DNA from: an uncultured Candidatus Melainabacteria bacterium
GTDB lineage: Bacteria; Cyanobacteriota; Vampirovibrionia; Gastranaerophilales; Gastranaerophilaceae
Length of the DNA: 36,744 bases
Assembly (NCBI GenBank): GCA_934692665.1
Contig: CAKUUG010000014.1
Span: 1-36,744 of the forward strand
Reading direction: 5' to 3'
The translations under genes were made by a program, and so were the position numbers. Below, piece by piece: positions 25,537-33,418 of the stretch. Numbering within the stretch: the stretch's first letter is position 1; every line of letters starts with the position of its first letter. The notes below the pieces were generated by a model that was given only the letters and a program-made list of their open reading frames with translations, was not told where the DNA came from and did no database searches.

Positions 25537-27201
25537 TTAATTCAAATCTATCTTTAGCAATATAGAATTTTCTGCTTCTTTTGTATTGATTGCAGGCGGC
25601 TTCATTCGTCTTATTGTATCTGTTACGACTTTTTTTGCTGTATCATCAATTATTCTAGAGCCCGATGTTTTATATGTATCTACTTTTACAACAGAACCGT
25701 TAGAAGATAATATTACCTCTACTATTGCAGCTTTAGTTGTCGGAACATCATTTACAAGAAGCAAATCGTTCTGCAAATTCAATTTTATGTTCTTTCCGGA
25801 CATTTTTAAGTATTTTGCAAAAGCTTCCGATTGAACAAGAGTTTGCGGAGCTTCCCAAGCAACTTTTGAAATCGTCGGACTATAAGTAGGCTTTGTAGAA
25901 ACAGGCTGTTTAATTGTATAGTCATCGAAAGAATTTTGTTTCGAAATGAGTCTGGCATTACCGTTTGCCGGAGGAAGATCATATTCTAGAGAGTAGTCGT
26001 TTTTGTTGTATTCATCCATTTCTTCCATTTGTTGCTTTTGTTCCATCACGTCATTTGCACCACTGATAGAAATAAGAGCAAAACTTCCTAAAACAAAAAA
26101 TAACGTAACAGTAACAAGGATAAATCTTTTATTTTTTGCTTGCATCATTGTTTTTAAGGCAGGCAGTTCTATTTTTGGCATTTCGTTAAAAATAGAGCTT
26201 ATTATTTTTTTTGTTACGACATTTTTGTTTCCTTTTTTTGGAATATCAAACATCTGTACCGTTTTTAATTTGTTTTTTTCATTTTCATCAGCAGGATATA
26301 TTGTTTCTATGTCAATATTTTCAGGTTTTGGAATATCAAAAGGCAACTGTTTTTTTTCTTGTTTTTGGACAAATTGCTGTTGTTCTTCTTTTTTTGTTTC
26401 TTCTTTTTCTTTTTGCTTTATTGCTTCTTCCAGTGACATTTTGTCACTGTCATCAATTTCTTCTTTTAAAATAGAAGTATCATGGTTTTTTCTATCTTCG
26501 TATTTTCTCATCAGTTGAGGATAATAGTGAATGTTGTCGGCTAATTTTTCAAATTCCATTACATCAATAAAACGTGCTCTACAACTATCGCAATTCATCA
26601 AGTGTTGGATAAGTTGGCGTTTGTATACAGAAGACAAATCGTTATCGATAAATTTCAAAAACAAACCCAAACAATCAATATGTTTTCCAAGCATGGTTTT
26701 TGTAGGTATTGAACGTTTTGTAAGATTGTAAAATCTTTCTACACCAAAAATCATATCCAAGGTAGGATAGTAAAATTTTGAATCATGAGAACAATTCAAA
26801 ATATTTTTTCCTTCAATAAACCCGATTATTTTTGCTTCTTTTATCCTCGAACCTATTTGTACAACAAGATAAAAATGAGACAAAATATCCATATCGACGT
26901 GGATTTTTGGTATTTTTATTGTTTTTTCTTTGAATAGCGTAATTACATCAATCCTATAATTTCCATAGTATAAATCCGCAATTCTAAACTCTTCAAACAA
27001 AAAAGGAATTTTATATACGCTTCTTTTGTTGTCAATTTTTATTTTTTTAAAAAGCAAAAACTGACGAGCACAATTTATTCCCAAATAATCAATCAAAGCT
27101 CTTTTGCGATTTTGCTCGCTGCTCAAAGCAGAAGCTAAAACCTTCGCTTCATAAGCATCATCGTTGTTTATTTCTATTATTTCAGATTCCTGCGTCAGCA
27201 T
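25537..27201 (-). CDS. Membrane protein: DUF1822-like domain, zinc-finger-like motif, TonB-like C-terminus
   Basis: The protein has about 554 residues. Residues 15-170 resemble cyanobacterial DUF1822 proteins (a remembered likeness, not tested), with LVVQIGSRIKEAKIIGFI in the core. Around 200-207 an H-x3-C-x2-C motif (HLMNCDSC) resembles the zinc site of anti-sigma factors. A Lys/Glu/Gln-rich linker (about 250-345) has two FDIPK repeats. One span (about 360-380, FILVTVTLFFVLGSFALI) leads to a C-terminal periplasmic-side domain ending VEVILSSNGSVVKVDTYKTSG ..., the fold of TonB C-terminal domains. The start is uncertain: the ATG at 27201 has AGGG nine bases upstream, while an ATG at 27207 is only three bases away. 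A cytoplasmic sensor linked to an envelope domain is the simplest reading. Confidence 0.7.
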   Translation of the reverse strand: MLTQESEIIEINNDDAYEAKVLASALSSEQNRKRALIDYLGINCARQFLLFKKIKIDNKRSVYKIPFLFEEFRIADLYYGNYRIDVITLFKEKTIKIPKIHVDMDILSHFYLVVQIGSRIKEAKIIGFIEGKNILNCSHDSKFYYPTLDMIFGVERFYNLTKRSIPTKTMLGKHIDCLGLFLKFIDNDLSSVYKRQLIQHLMNCDSCRARFIDVMEFEKLADNIHYYPQLMRKYEDRKNHDTSILKEEIDDSDKMSLEEAIKQKEKEETKKEEQQQFVQKQEKKQLPFDIPKPENIDIETIYPADENEKNKLKTVQMFDIPKKGNKNVVTKKIISSIFNEMPKIELPALKTMMQAKNKRFILVTVTLFFVLGSFALISISGANDVMEQKQQMEEMDEYNKNDYSLEYDLPPANGNARLISKQNSFDDYTIKQPVSTKPTYSPTISKVAWEAPQTLVQSEAFAKYLKMSGKNIKLNLQNDLLLVNDVPTTKAAIVEVILSSNGSVVKVDTYKTSGSRIIDDTAKKVVTDTIRRMKPPAINTKEAENSILLKIDLN

Positions 27202-27302
27202 TACCATTTTCCCTGTTATTATATAATTTGACACATAATTACATGCTTTTCAAAGAAAATGACTTTTTTTATAAACTTTTGTTGCTTTTCTTAATAATTA
27301 TT

Positions 27303-27331
27303 TTGTCACATTTTCGATTTTTTGTTATAAA
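27303..27331 (+). promoter_or_regulatory. Promoter of glyS, predicting a near-leaderless mRNA
   Basis: TTGTCA (27303-27308) and an extended -10 TGTTATAAA (hexamer 27326-27331) are 17 bases apart. Transcription should start near 27338, only about five bases before the glyS ATG at 27343. No ribosome binding site is present in those bases. Confidence 0.7.
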
Positions 27332-27342
27332 ATTTAATTACT

Positions 27343-29400
27343 ATGAAAAAAGATTTATTATTAGAAATTTTGGTTCAAGAATTACCATACAAATTCATTC
27401 CCAGTGCAATAAAACAACTGGAAGCAGCATTTGAAAATTTATTCAAAGGAAATGCTTTGTCATACGACAAAATCAACGTATATGCAACACCTAGACGTCT
27501 GGCTGTTATTGTCGATGGTTTAATGACAACTCAAGAAACCATCAAAAAAAGTGCCAAAGGGCCTATTTTGTCTATTGCAAAAAATGAAAAAGGCGAATAT
27601 ACTCCGGCTGCCATTGGTTTTGCAAAGAAAAACGGTGTTGACATTTCTGATTTGTTTGAAAAAGACAATTATATTTGGGCAAATATAGAAATAAAAGGGA
27701 AATCAGTCCAAGAAATCTTAAAAAACAACGTTGAAAATTTGATTTTGAAATTGCAAGGCTCACACTTCATGCGTTGGCAATACAATAGTGAAAAATTCTC
27801 TCGTCCGATAGAAAATGTCGTTGCACTATTAGATGAAGAGGTTGTTGAGCTTGAAATTCTAGGCAAAAAATCAACAAACAGAACTTTTGGGCATAGATTT
27901 TCAAAAAATCACAATTTGACAATTAAAAATCCAAGTTCATACATAGAAACTTTAAAAACAGGAAATGTTTTTGTAAATCAAAATGAAAGACAAGAACTAA
28001 TCTTAAAAACAACAAAAGAATGTGCAGAAAAAAACAACCTTGTTGTAAAATTTGACGATATAGATGAACTTTTGGAAGAAATCACATACATTACAGAATA
28101 TCCTGTTCCTGTTTTGTGTGAATTTAATGAGAGATATTTGAAAATTCCCGATATTGTAACAACAACTGTTATGATTTGCCATCAAAGATACTTCCCTCTT
28201 TGGGATAGAGGTGGAAAACTATCTAACAAATTTATCACTATTGCAAACTATGTAGGTGACGATTTTGAAAATATTAAAAAAGGCAACCAAAGAGTAGTTG
28301 CAGCAAGATTGGAAGATGGTATTTTCTTTTTCGAAGAAGATACTAAAACAAAATTAATCGACAAATTGAACAATCTAAAAGGAATGACATTCCAAAAAGG
28401 ATTGGGGACTTTGTTTGATAAAACACAGCGTATAATAAAATTATCAGACAAAATTGCAGATTCTATAAACTACAAAGACAAAACAAAACTCGAAAGATGT
28501 GCAACATTGTCAAAATGCGATTTGTCTACAAAATTGGTTTTTGAATTTACTGAACTCCAAGGCTTTATTGGAAAAGATTATGCTTTATTTGATAAAGAAG
28601 ATTCAGAAGTTGCAAACGGAATATGCGAACATTATTTCCCATTGAATGCAAATTCGCAATTGCCTTCGTCAACTATTGGACAGATTGTTTCTATTGCTGA
28701 CAAAATTGATACAATTTGTGCTTTGTTTATTTCAACACAAGGCGATAAAAAGAAAAAACGTCCAACAGGTTCAAACGACCCATTGGGAGCTAGACGTGCA
28801 GTAATTGGTATCATTAGAATAATTTTAGAAAACAATCTAAATATAAATCTGGAAGAAATCATAAAATATTCGCTGGAAATATTATCAAAAGAATTCAATA
28901 CAGGAATAGAAGATTGTTTGTATGAAGACATTAAAGACTTCTTCAATTTAAGAATTACATTTATGTTTGAAAAAGAAATCACGTCGAATGTATTCAATTC
29001 TTTGAAGTCATTTAATTCTTTAAAAAATCTTTCAGATTACATTCAAAAAGCAAAAATTTTAAACAAATACCAAGACAATTCTGATTTTACTCTAATTAAA
29101 GAAAACGCATCCAGAGTAACAAGAATTTTAAAAGACAATACAAACAAAAATGTTGATGAAAGTTTGCTTACGTTAAATGAAGAAAAAAATCTCTACAAAG
29201 CAATAAAAAATCACAAAGAAGATAATACTGACACGGAAAAATATATTTTATCTTTAAATGCACTTATTCAACCTATCGTAGAGTTTTTTGACAAAGTTCT
29301 TGTTATGGACAAAGATGAAAAAATCAAAAACAATAGAATTGCTCTTTTGAACACATTGAAAGAAAAATTTGATGTTGTTTGCGAATTTGACAAATTATGA
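27343..29400 (+). CDS. glyS: Glycyl-tRNA synthetase beta subunit
   Basis: GlyS is the beta chain of the alpha2beta2 bacterial glycyl-tRNA synthetase and binds tRNA for the alpha chain GlyQ, which is not in this window. The 685-residue length matches the family. The N-terminus DLLLEILVQELPYKFIPSA, SRPIENVVALLDE, TYITEYPVPVLCEF, the HQRYFPLWD segment, the GDDFENIKKGNQRVVAARL loop and the GSNDPLGARRAVIG segment of the HD-like region are all typical. Translation starts at an ATG with no ribosome binding site right behind a strong promoter. Its TGA overlaps the next gene's ATG by four bases, so that gene is translationally coupled. This beta/alpha form of the enzyme is the bacterial type also found in Cyanobacteria. 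Confidence 0.96.
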   Translation: MKKDLLLEILVQELPYKFIPSAIKQLEAAFENLFKGNALSYDKINVYATPRRLAVIVDGLMTTQETIKKSAKGPILSIAKNEKGEYTPAAIGFAKKNGVDISDLFEKDNYIWANIEIKGKSVQEILKNNVENLILKLQGSHFMRWQYNSEKFSRPIENVVALLDEEVVELEILGKKSTNRTFGHRFSKNHNLTIKNPSSYIETLKTGNVFVNQNERQELILKTTKECAEKNNLVVKFDDIDELLEEITYITEYPVPVLCEFNERYLKIPDIVTTTVMICHQRYFPLWDRGGKLSNKFITIANYVGDDFENIKKGNQRVVAARLEDGIFFFEEDTKTKLIDKLNNLKGMTFQKGLGTLFDKTQRIIKLSDKIADSINYKDKTKLERCATLSKCDLSTKLVFEFTELQGFIGKDYALFDKEDSEVANGICEHYFPLNANSQLPSSTIGQIVSIADKIDTICALFISTQGDKKKKRPTGSNDPLGARRAVIGIIRIILENNLNINLEEIIKYSLEILSKEFNTGIEDCLYEDIKDFFNLRITFMFEKEITSNVFNSLKSFNSLKNLSDYIQKAKILNKYQDNSDFTLIKENASRVTRILKDNTNKNVDESLLTLNEEKNLYKAIKNHKEDNTDTEKYILSLNALIQPIVEFFDKVLVMDKDEKIKNNRIALLNTLKEKFDVVCEFDKL

Positions 29401-29771
29401 TAGATGACAAAGATACCAAAAGAATTCACCAAAGTGCCTTACAAAAACGTAAGGCACTTCTTGAAATTTCCAAAGGAAAAAATGTAAAAGAAGTCATAAT
29501 CAATCAAACGAATAGCAAAGATAAAAAATATGCAAGCAAAATGCTCTACAAATGGAAAAAAGAAATGTTTTCCAAAAAACCCGATATGCAACAATTTGGT
29601 TTTGGAAATGATTTGTCCAGTATTGATATAGATTTTGAGCTTAAGGCTTTTGATTTCACTATAAATAAATACAAAAAAGATGAAAAAAATTCATCAAAAT
29701 GTTTTGAAAAAGGATATGTTGCTTTTTCAAATTGCTGCTTATCGTACAATAATAGTGAGTTTTACACTTAA
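29397..29771 (+). CDS. Unrecognised small basic protein, 124 aa
   Basis: I do not recognise it. It starts inside the glyS stop (ATGA) and so is likely translated by ribosomes that finish glyS. The first 60 residues are Lys/Gln/Ala-rich and appear helical (QSALQKRKALLEISKGKN..., then a Lys-Trp-Lys segment), loosely like a small DNA-binding or terminase small-subunit fold; that is a guess. The C-terminal half has Phe/Gly/Asp-rich stretches and a CxxxxxCC-type cluster (residues about 103-116) without a clear motif. No signal peptide. No terminator separates it from the next promoter. Confidence 0.6.
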   Translation: MIDDKDTKRIHQSALQKRKALLEISKGKNVKEVIINQTNSKDKKYASKMLYKWKKEMFSKKPDMQQFGFGNDLSSIDIDFELKAFDFTINKYKKDEKNSSKCFEKGYVAFSNCCLSYNNSEFYT

Positions 29772-29805
29772 TATTAAAAAATTTTAAGATTTTTAAAAAA
29801 TACAT

Positions 29806-29837
29806 TTGACAAACAACTTTGTTTTTGTTTTTATATA
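29806..29837 (+). promoter_or_regulatory. Promoter of the 29882 gene and tRNA-Glu
   Basis: A perfect -35, TTGACA at 29806-29811, is followed 19 to 20 bases later by TTATAT/TATATA at 29831-29837. The spacing is longer than ideal. A leader of about 35 to 40 bases carries AGAAGGAG before the ATG. Confidence 0.6.
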
Positions 29838-29881
29838 TATACAGAGATGTTCTCAAGTCGAAACTAGAAGGAGTTGCTTAA

Positions 29882-30478
29882 ATGCAGAACAATGAACTAC
29901 CAAAGAATATGGGTAAAAAAATAGTTGATGCACTAAAGCAACAAGATTTCGAAGAAATCACTGAACCTTCAATAGACCAAGCAATTGATGAAATCGATGA
30001 TGATGCTTCCCTCGAAGAAATCAGTTCAACAGGAAAAGATACAGCGTTTGACTTCGGTGCTAGTGCAAAAAATTATCAACCTGTATTTTCTGTAAACGAA
30101 GAAGGCGAAATCGCAAATTCAGATTTGAAATTGTCTATTGAAAACGACGAAGACGTTGAAGAATTTGAAATGCCAAACAACATCAACGTTTTAAAGAGAT
30201 TAATCTCGCAATTGCCTACAGGTGTTCCTAGACAAACAGGTGCACAAATAATTAGGCAAACAATAGAAGCTCTAGGCATTCCAATGAAGACAGTTCTTCA
30301 AGATGCACAAAGAGTTAGAGATTGCTTGAATAGTTCAATAAAAGATTGTAATTACACAGTCCAAGAATACAAAAGCAATATTCGTACATTAGAAAAACAA
30401 GCAGCAAGTTACCAAAAACAACTTAACAAATTAAACGATATTATCAGTTTGTTTGTATACGGTGACAAAAACAAATAA
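29882..30478 (+). CDS. Unrecognised coiled-coil protein, 198 aa
   Basis: The first 95 residues are strongly acidic and look disordered (EEITEPSIDQAIDEIDDDAS...). The rest is helical: NVLKRLISQLPTGVPRQTGAQIIRQTIEALGI, then a coiled coil (about 140-195) of Lys, Glu, Gln and Asn ending in LNDIISLFVYGDKNK. I cannot name a family; I remember similar sequences only from gut Melainabacteria. An acidic disordered head with a coiled coil suits a structural or complex-forming protein. AGAAGGAG precedes the ATG, and a good promoter lies upstream. A tRNA gene starts seven bases after its stop codon, so the mRNA runs on into the tRNA. Confidence 0.75.
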   Translation: MQNNELPKNMGKKIVDALKQQDFEEITEPSIDQAIDEIDDDASLEEISSTGKDTAFDFGASAKNYQPVFSVNEEGEIANSDLKLSIENDEDVEEFEMPNNINVLKRLISQLPTGVPRQTGAQIIRQTIEALGIPMKTVLQDAQRVRDCLNSSIKDCNYTVQEYKSNIRTLEKQAASYQKQLNKLNDIISLFVYGDKNK

Positions 30479-30485
30479 GTCTTAT

Positions 30486-30561
30486 GCCCCCATCGTCTAG
30501 AGGCCTAGGACAACACCCTTTCACGGTGTAGACAGCGATTCGAATTCGCTTGGGGGTACCA
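30486..30561 (+). tRNA. tRNA-Glu (anticodon UUC)
   Basis: The gene folds as a standard cloverleaf of 76 bases with CCA encoded at 30559-30561. The acceptor pairs GCCCCCA with TGGGGGT (one G-U pair), and the anticodon stem ACACC/GGTGT holds the loop CTTTCAC with anticodon TTC at 30520-30522. The T loop is TTCGAAT. It begins seven bases after the stop of the 29882 gene and is followed by a terminator, so it is probably processed from that gene's transcript. Confidence 0.95.
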
Positions 30562-30566
30562 TAAAG

Positions 30567-30602
30567 AAGACCGATTAAAAATCAAATAATCGGTCTTTTT
30601 TA
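30567..30602 (+). terminator. Intrinsic terminator behind tRNA-Glu
   Basis: AAGACCGATT (30567-30576) pairs perfectly with AATCGGTCTT (30588-30597), and a run of T follows. It begins five bases after the CCA end of the tRNA. Confidence 0.92.
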
Positions 30603-30661
30603 TTGCCAAATTTTATTGTAAAAATAGTAAATATTATATAGTTTTTTGTTTTTATATATGT

Positions 30662-31666
30662 ATGAACTGCAGTAGCATCAACAACAATTTAAATGCAAAT
30701 TATAGTCATTTCCCCACTGTTTTTAATGACTTTAAGCAAGACTATGCAAATTTTAATTCGGCACCTTGTGATTCTGCCGATTTTTCAAATAAGGAAGCCG
30801 ATGACGAATCTTGCCTATATTTCGACAAAATCAAAAGTAAACAAGGAATAATAGGCAAAAGTTGGGATTATATAAAAAACAAATTCAACTTGAAAAACTC
30901 TTCAAATTCCATAAATGCGATGATGGAACAATACAAGAACAAAGAAATATCAAAAGAAGAATTAGAACAATCGATAAATAATTATACAAAAGGACAAACG
31001 AAAGCTTTGGATTTTGTTGCCGACTGGGGAACTATGCTTGCAGGTGCTACTGCCTTTTCTATCTCTTTGTCTTTATTTGGCGGAGGAGTTCCAATAGGTT
31101 TATGTGCAGCAGCAATGAGTGGCGTCTTGACAAAAGTAGGTATAAAATTTCTTGACGCTAAAACAGGTGATAGAAAATATAACACAGCTTTTTATGATGC
31201 AATCACAGGTTCAATCAATGGTCTATTAAGCCCTGTTGTCGATGGAATAGGAAATTCAGCTACAAAATTTGCAGCAAAAAAACTGGGAATTAAAGCCGTA
31301 AGCAATAGTGCAAAAACGCAATTAGCAAAGAAATTTGCAACAAACAATTTTGAAAAAATAGTTTTATGTGGAAAACAAAAACTAATCGGAAACAAGATTC
31401 AAAAAGGAATAGCGACACTAATCGGGAAAACTATCAAATCTCCATCAAAATTTGTTTTAGCACTAATTTTAAGGGAATCAGCTTTTAAATATTGCGAATT
31501 CTCATCAAAGAAAAATCTAATATATAACAATTTTTTGCCAAATATTAGCAAATTTTTAAACATAGAAGACAAAAAGAAAGAAAGCTTATCTATGAAAATT
31601 GGCACAATGGACACATCTAATGACGTTTACAAAATAGAAAACAGAACAAATCAGACTTCTTTTTAA
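30662..31666 (+). CDS. Unrecognised membrane-associated protein, 334 aa
   Basis: No known family. The first 55 residues are Asn-, Ser- and Phe-rich and probably disordered; residues 60-110 are Lys/Glu-rich helices (MEQYKNKEISKEELEQSINNY). A Gly/Ala-rich, hydrophobic stretch follows (about 117-155, TMLAGATAFSISLSLFGGG...VPIGLCAAAMSG), which could be a helical hairpin in a membrane, and then basic helices with another hydrophobic segment around 260-280. There is no signal peptide. The ATG has no ribosome binding site, with only T-rich and AT sequence before it. It is followed after 43 bases by another unrecognised protein on the same strand. It may belong to a family of lineage-specific membrane proteins. 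Confidence 0.65.
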   Translation: MNCSSINNNLNANYSHFPTVFNDFKQDYANFNSAPCDSADFSNKEADDESCLYFDKIKSKQGIIGKSWDYIKNKFNLKNSSNSINAMMEQYKNKEISKEELEQSINNYTKGQTKALDFVADWGTMLAGATAFSISLSLFGGGVPIGLCAAAMSGVLTKVGIKFLDAKTGDRKYNTAFYDAITGSINGLLSPVVDGIGNSATKFAAKKLGIKAVSNSAKTQLAKKFATNNFEKIVLCGKQKLIGNKIQKGIATLIGKTIKSPSKFVLALILRESAFKYCEFSSKKNLIYNNFLPNISKFLNIEDKKKESLSMKIGTMDTSNDVYKIENRTNQTSF

Positions 31667-31709
31667 GTTGATATGAGCAACTTTTTTTATTCACGAAATT
31701 TATAAATTT

Positions 31710-32573
31710 ATGAAAAGTATAAATCTATTTAGTATAGGAAATTTTTCCTCGCCTCAACAAATTCCAGCCGGAACTAGGCAAAATTCACTTCTACAACAAG
31801 AAATAAAAGACACATATACAAAATCGCCAAACTTCACCGGTAATGTTGATGTAGCGAATGCTATAAAGAAAAGTTACGAAACGCTGCCCCCTGCTAAAAT
31901 AGAAGCATTAAGAGAAAATATAAAAGACATTCAAAAAACCATAAAAGAATGCGTTGATTCAACAAAAATGATTGCAAACTACTATAATTCAAAATATGGA
32001 GAAAACAACTGGGAATATATCTCAATAGGAAGGTCTTGTGCACCTTTTGCTTCTATATTGAATAAATTGGGCATAAAAACATACATAATTCCAATATCAG
32101 GAATAGGAAACGGTGTAAAATCAGTCAAAGATTTAACTTCTCAAAAAGGTTTTGAAGATTACAAAAACTTCATTTACAATTTAGGGCTAAATCCACAGAC
32201 TATAAAAAATTCAGAAAAAACTTATATCTTTCAAGACTATGCATTCCAAGGGCGAACAATAAAAACTTTTGAAGAATTAATAAGAAGCAAAGAAATGGGG
32301 CTGAATTTTGAAAATATTAAATTTGAAAGCATAAATGATGCCTTGTTTTACGGATTGGGACTAAAACCAACTCGAGAAAATTTAATTTCTATGAAAAATA
32401 CTCTAGGAAATCTTACGGTACAAAATATGCCACTGTCGATTAAAAACTTTACAGATGTTCCAAAATTACACTGGAGTGATTTGGGAAAAATAACAACGCT
32501 GACACCAGTTAATGGTACATCTAAAGAAATTTTTGATTTTGGAGTGACTGATATTTTAAATAACGAACTTTAA
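31710..32573 (+). CDS. Unrecognised protein, possible phosphoribosyltransferase-like fold, 287 aa
   Basis: The first 50 residues are Ser/Gln/Thr-rich with a short NFTGNVD motif, and look unstructured. Residues 50-85 are a helix. From about 95 the pattern YISIGRSCAPFASILNKLG ... KTYIFQDYAFQGRTIKTFEEL resembles a phosphoribosyltransferase fold: a strand-Gly-Arg-Ser loop where pyrophosphate binds, and a strand with Asp followed by G-R-T where the ribose phosphate binds. This likeness is by eye only, and the acidic pair usual in such enzymes is reduced to one Asp. No ribosome binding site is obvious. Its stop codon overlaps the stop of the convergent PHP gene. Confidence 0.6.
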   Translation: MKSINLFSIGNFSSPQQIPAGTRQNSLLQQEIKDTYTKSPNFTGNVDVANAIKKSYETLPPAKIEALRENIKDIQKTIKECVDSTKMIANYYNSKYGENNWEYISIGRSCAPFASILNKLGIKTYIIPISGIGNGVKSVKDLTSQKGFEDYKNFIYNLGLNPQTIKNSEKTYIFQDYAFQGRTIKTFEELIRSKEMGLNFENIKFESINDALFYGLGLKPTRENLISMKNTLGNLTVQNMPLSIKNFTDVPKLHWSDLGKITTLTPVNGTSKEIFDFGVTDILNNEL

Positions 32574-33418
32574 GCCAATTCTATTTTCTTTTTTTCAAGC
32601 ATTAATTTATCATAAACCCAATCTGGAACAAAGTTTTTTCCCATTAATATTGTTCCATGGTTTAGTGAAGGTGCGTGAAAATCCGAGCCGCCTGTAACGA
32701 TTAAACCGTATTTTTCAGCAAGTGTAGAAAAATGTTCAACAGCTGCAGGAGAATGTTTTCGGTGGTACGCTTCAATTCCTCTTAGGCCACAATTTGTCAA
32801 TTCGCAAGTTAAACTATCCGCTATATCCACATCAATCGGATGAGCAAAAACAGGTATGCCTCTTGCTTCTGATATGATTTCTACTGCATCATGCGGAGAA
32901 ACAGTTTTTCTTTCGACATAAACTTCTGAATTATTATTTATAAATTTAGCATAAGCTTCCATAACGTTTGCACTTCCGCCGCAAGATGTGATTGCTCTAG
33001 CGATATGAGGACGACCAATTGAGCCATCTTTTGCAACCAATTTTTGAACATCTTCAAATTTTATTTTTAAGCCGGCTTTTTTATTCAAAAGATCAATAAT
33101 CTGATGAGTTTGTTCAATTCTGGCTTTTTGTTGAATGTTTAGCAAATTAACAAAGTCAGAATTAGTTTTGTCCATAAAATAACCTAAAATATGAACTTCA
33201 AACCCTTTGTATAAAGTGTTTATCTCAACACCAGGGATTATTTGCAGATTGATATTGTTATCTTTTACATAATCAGAAGCAATTTTCCAAGACAAGATAT
33301 TATCATGGTCTGTCAATGCAATACAATCAAGACCACATTCACGAGCCGTATTTACAATTTCTACAGGTGATAACATCCCATCAGAATAAGTTGTGTGAAT
33401 ATGTAAATCAATTTTCAT
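32570..33418 (-). CDS. PHP-domain phosphatase (YciV/RNase AM-like)
   Basis: This 282-residue PHP enzyme is related to YciV (RNase AM/TrpH), which removes phosphate from 3',5'-bisphosphonucleosides and trims 5' ends of short RNAs. All metal sites are visible: H6-x-H8 in DLHIHTTYSDG with D13, H38 in LTDHDN, E65 in PGVEIN, the FAHPIDVD strand, and GGSDFHAPSLNHG near the C-terminus. The start at 33418 is supported by GAGGGG seven bases upstream; it overlaps the end of ymdB by 11 bases, so the pair is translationally coupled. It is the last gene of the minus-strand set rny-ymdB-PHP, all tied to RNA turnover, which suits an RNA- or nucleotide-processing role. Confidence 0.85.
   Translation of the reverse strand: MKIDLHIHTTYSDGMLSPVEIVNTARECGLDCIALTDHDNILSWKIASDYVKDNNINLQIIPGVEINTLYKGFEVHILGYFMDKTNSDFVNLLNIQQKARIEQTHQIIDLLNKKAGLKIKFEDVQKLVAKDGSIGRPHIARAITSCGGSANVMEAYAKFINNNSEVYVERKTVSPHDAVEIISEARGIPVFAHPIDVDIADSLTCELTNCGLRGIEAYHRKHSPAAVEHFSTLAEKYGLIVTGGSDFHAPSLNHGTILMGKNFVPDWVYDKLMLEKKKIELA

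Noticed and set aside
26003..26518. A 171-codon open frame on the plus strand inside the DUF1822/TonB-like gene
   Set aside because: It is antisense to a well-supported protein and its composition (Phe/Ser/Cys-rich) is what the reverse complement of Lys/Glu/Gln-rich codons gives. No ribosome binding site.
27220..27256. TTGACA at 27228-27233 as a glyS -35 element
   Set aside because: No -10 lies at the right distance; the TTGTCA/TATAAA pair at 27303-27331 fits far better.
27228..27434. A 68-codon plus-strand frame beginning before glyS
   Set aside because: It overlaps the glyS start in another frame, shows no protein features, and the glyS frame is beyond doubt.
28632..28997. A 121-codon open frame on the minus strand inside glyS
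   Set aside because: It lies wholly within an unmistakable glyS and has no family features.
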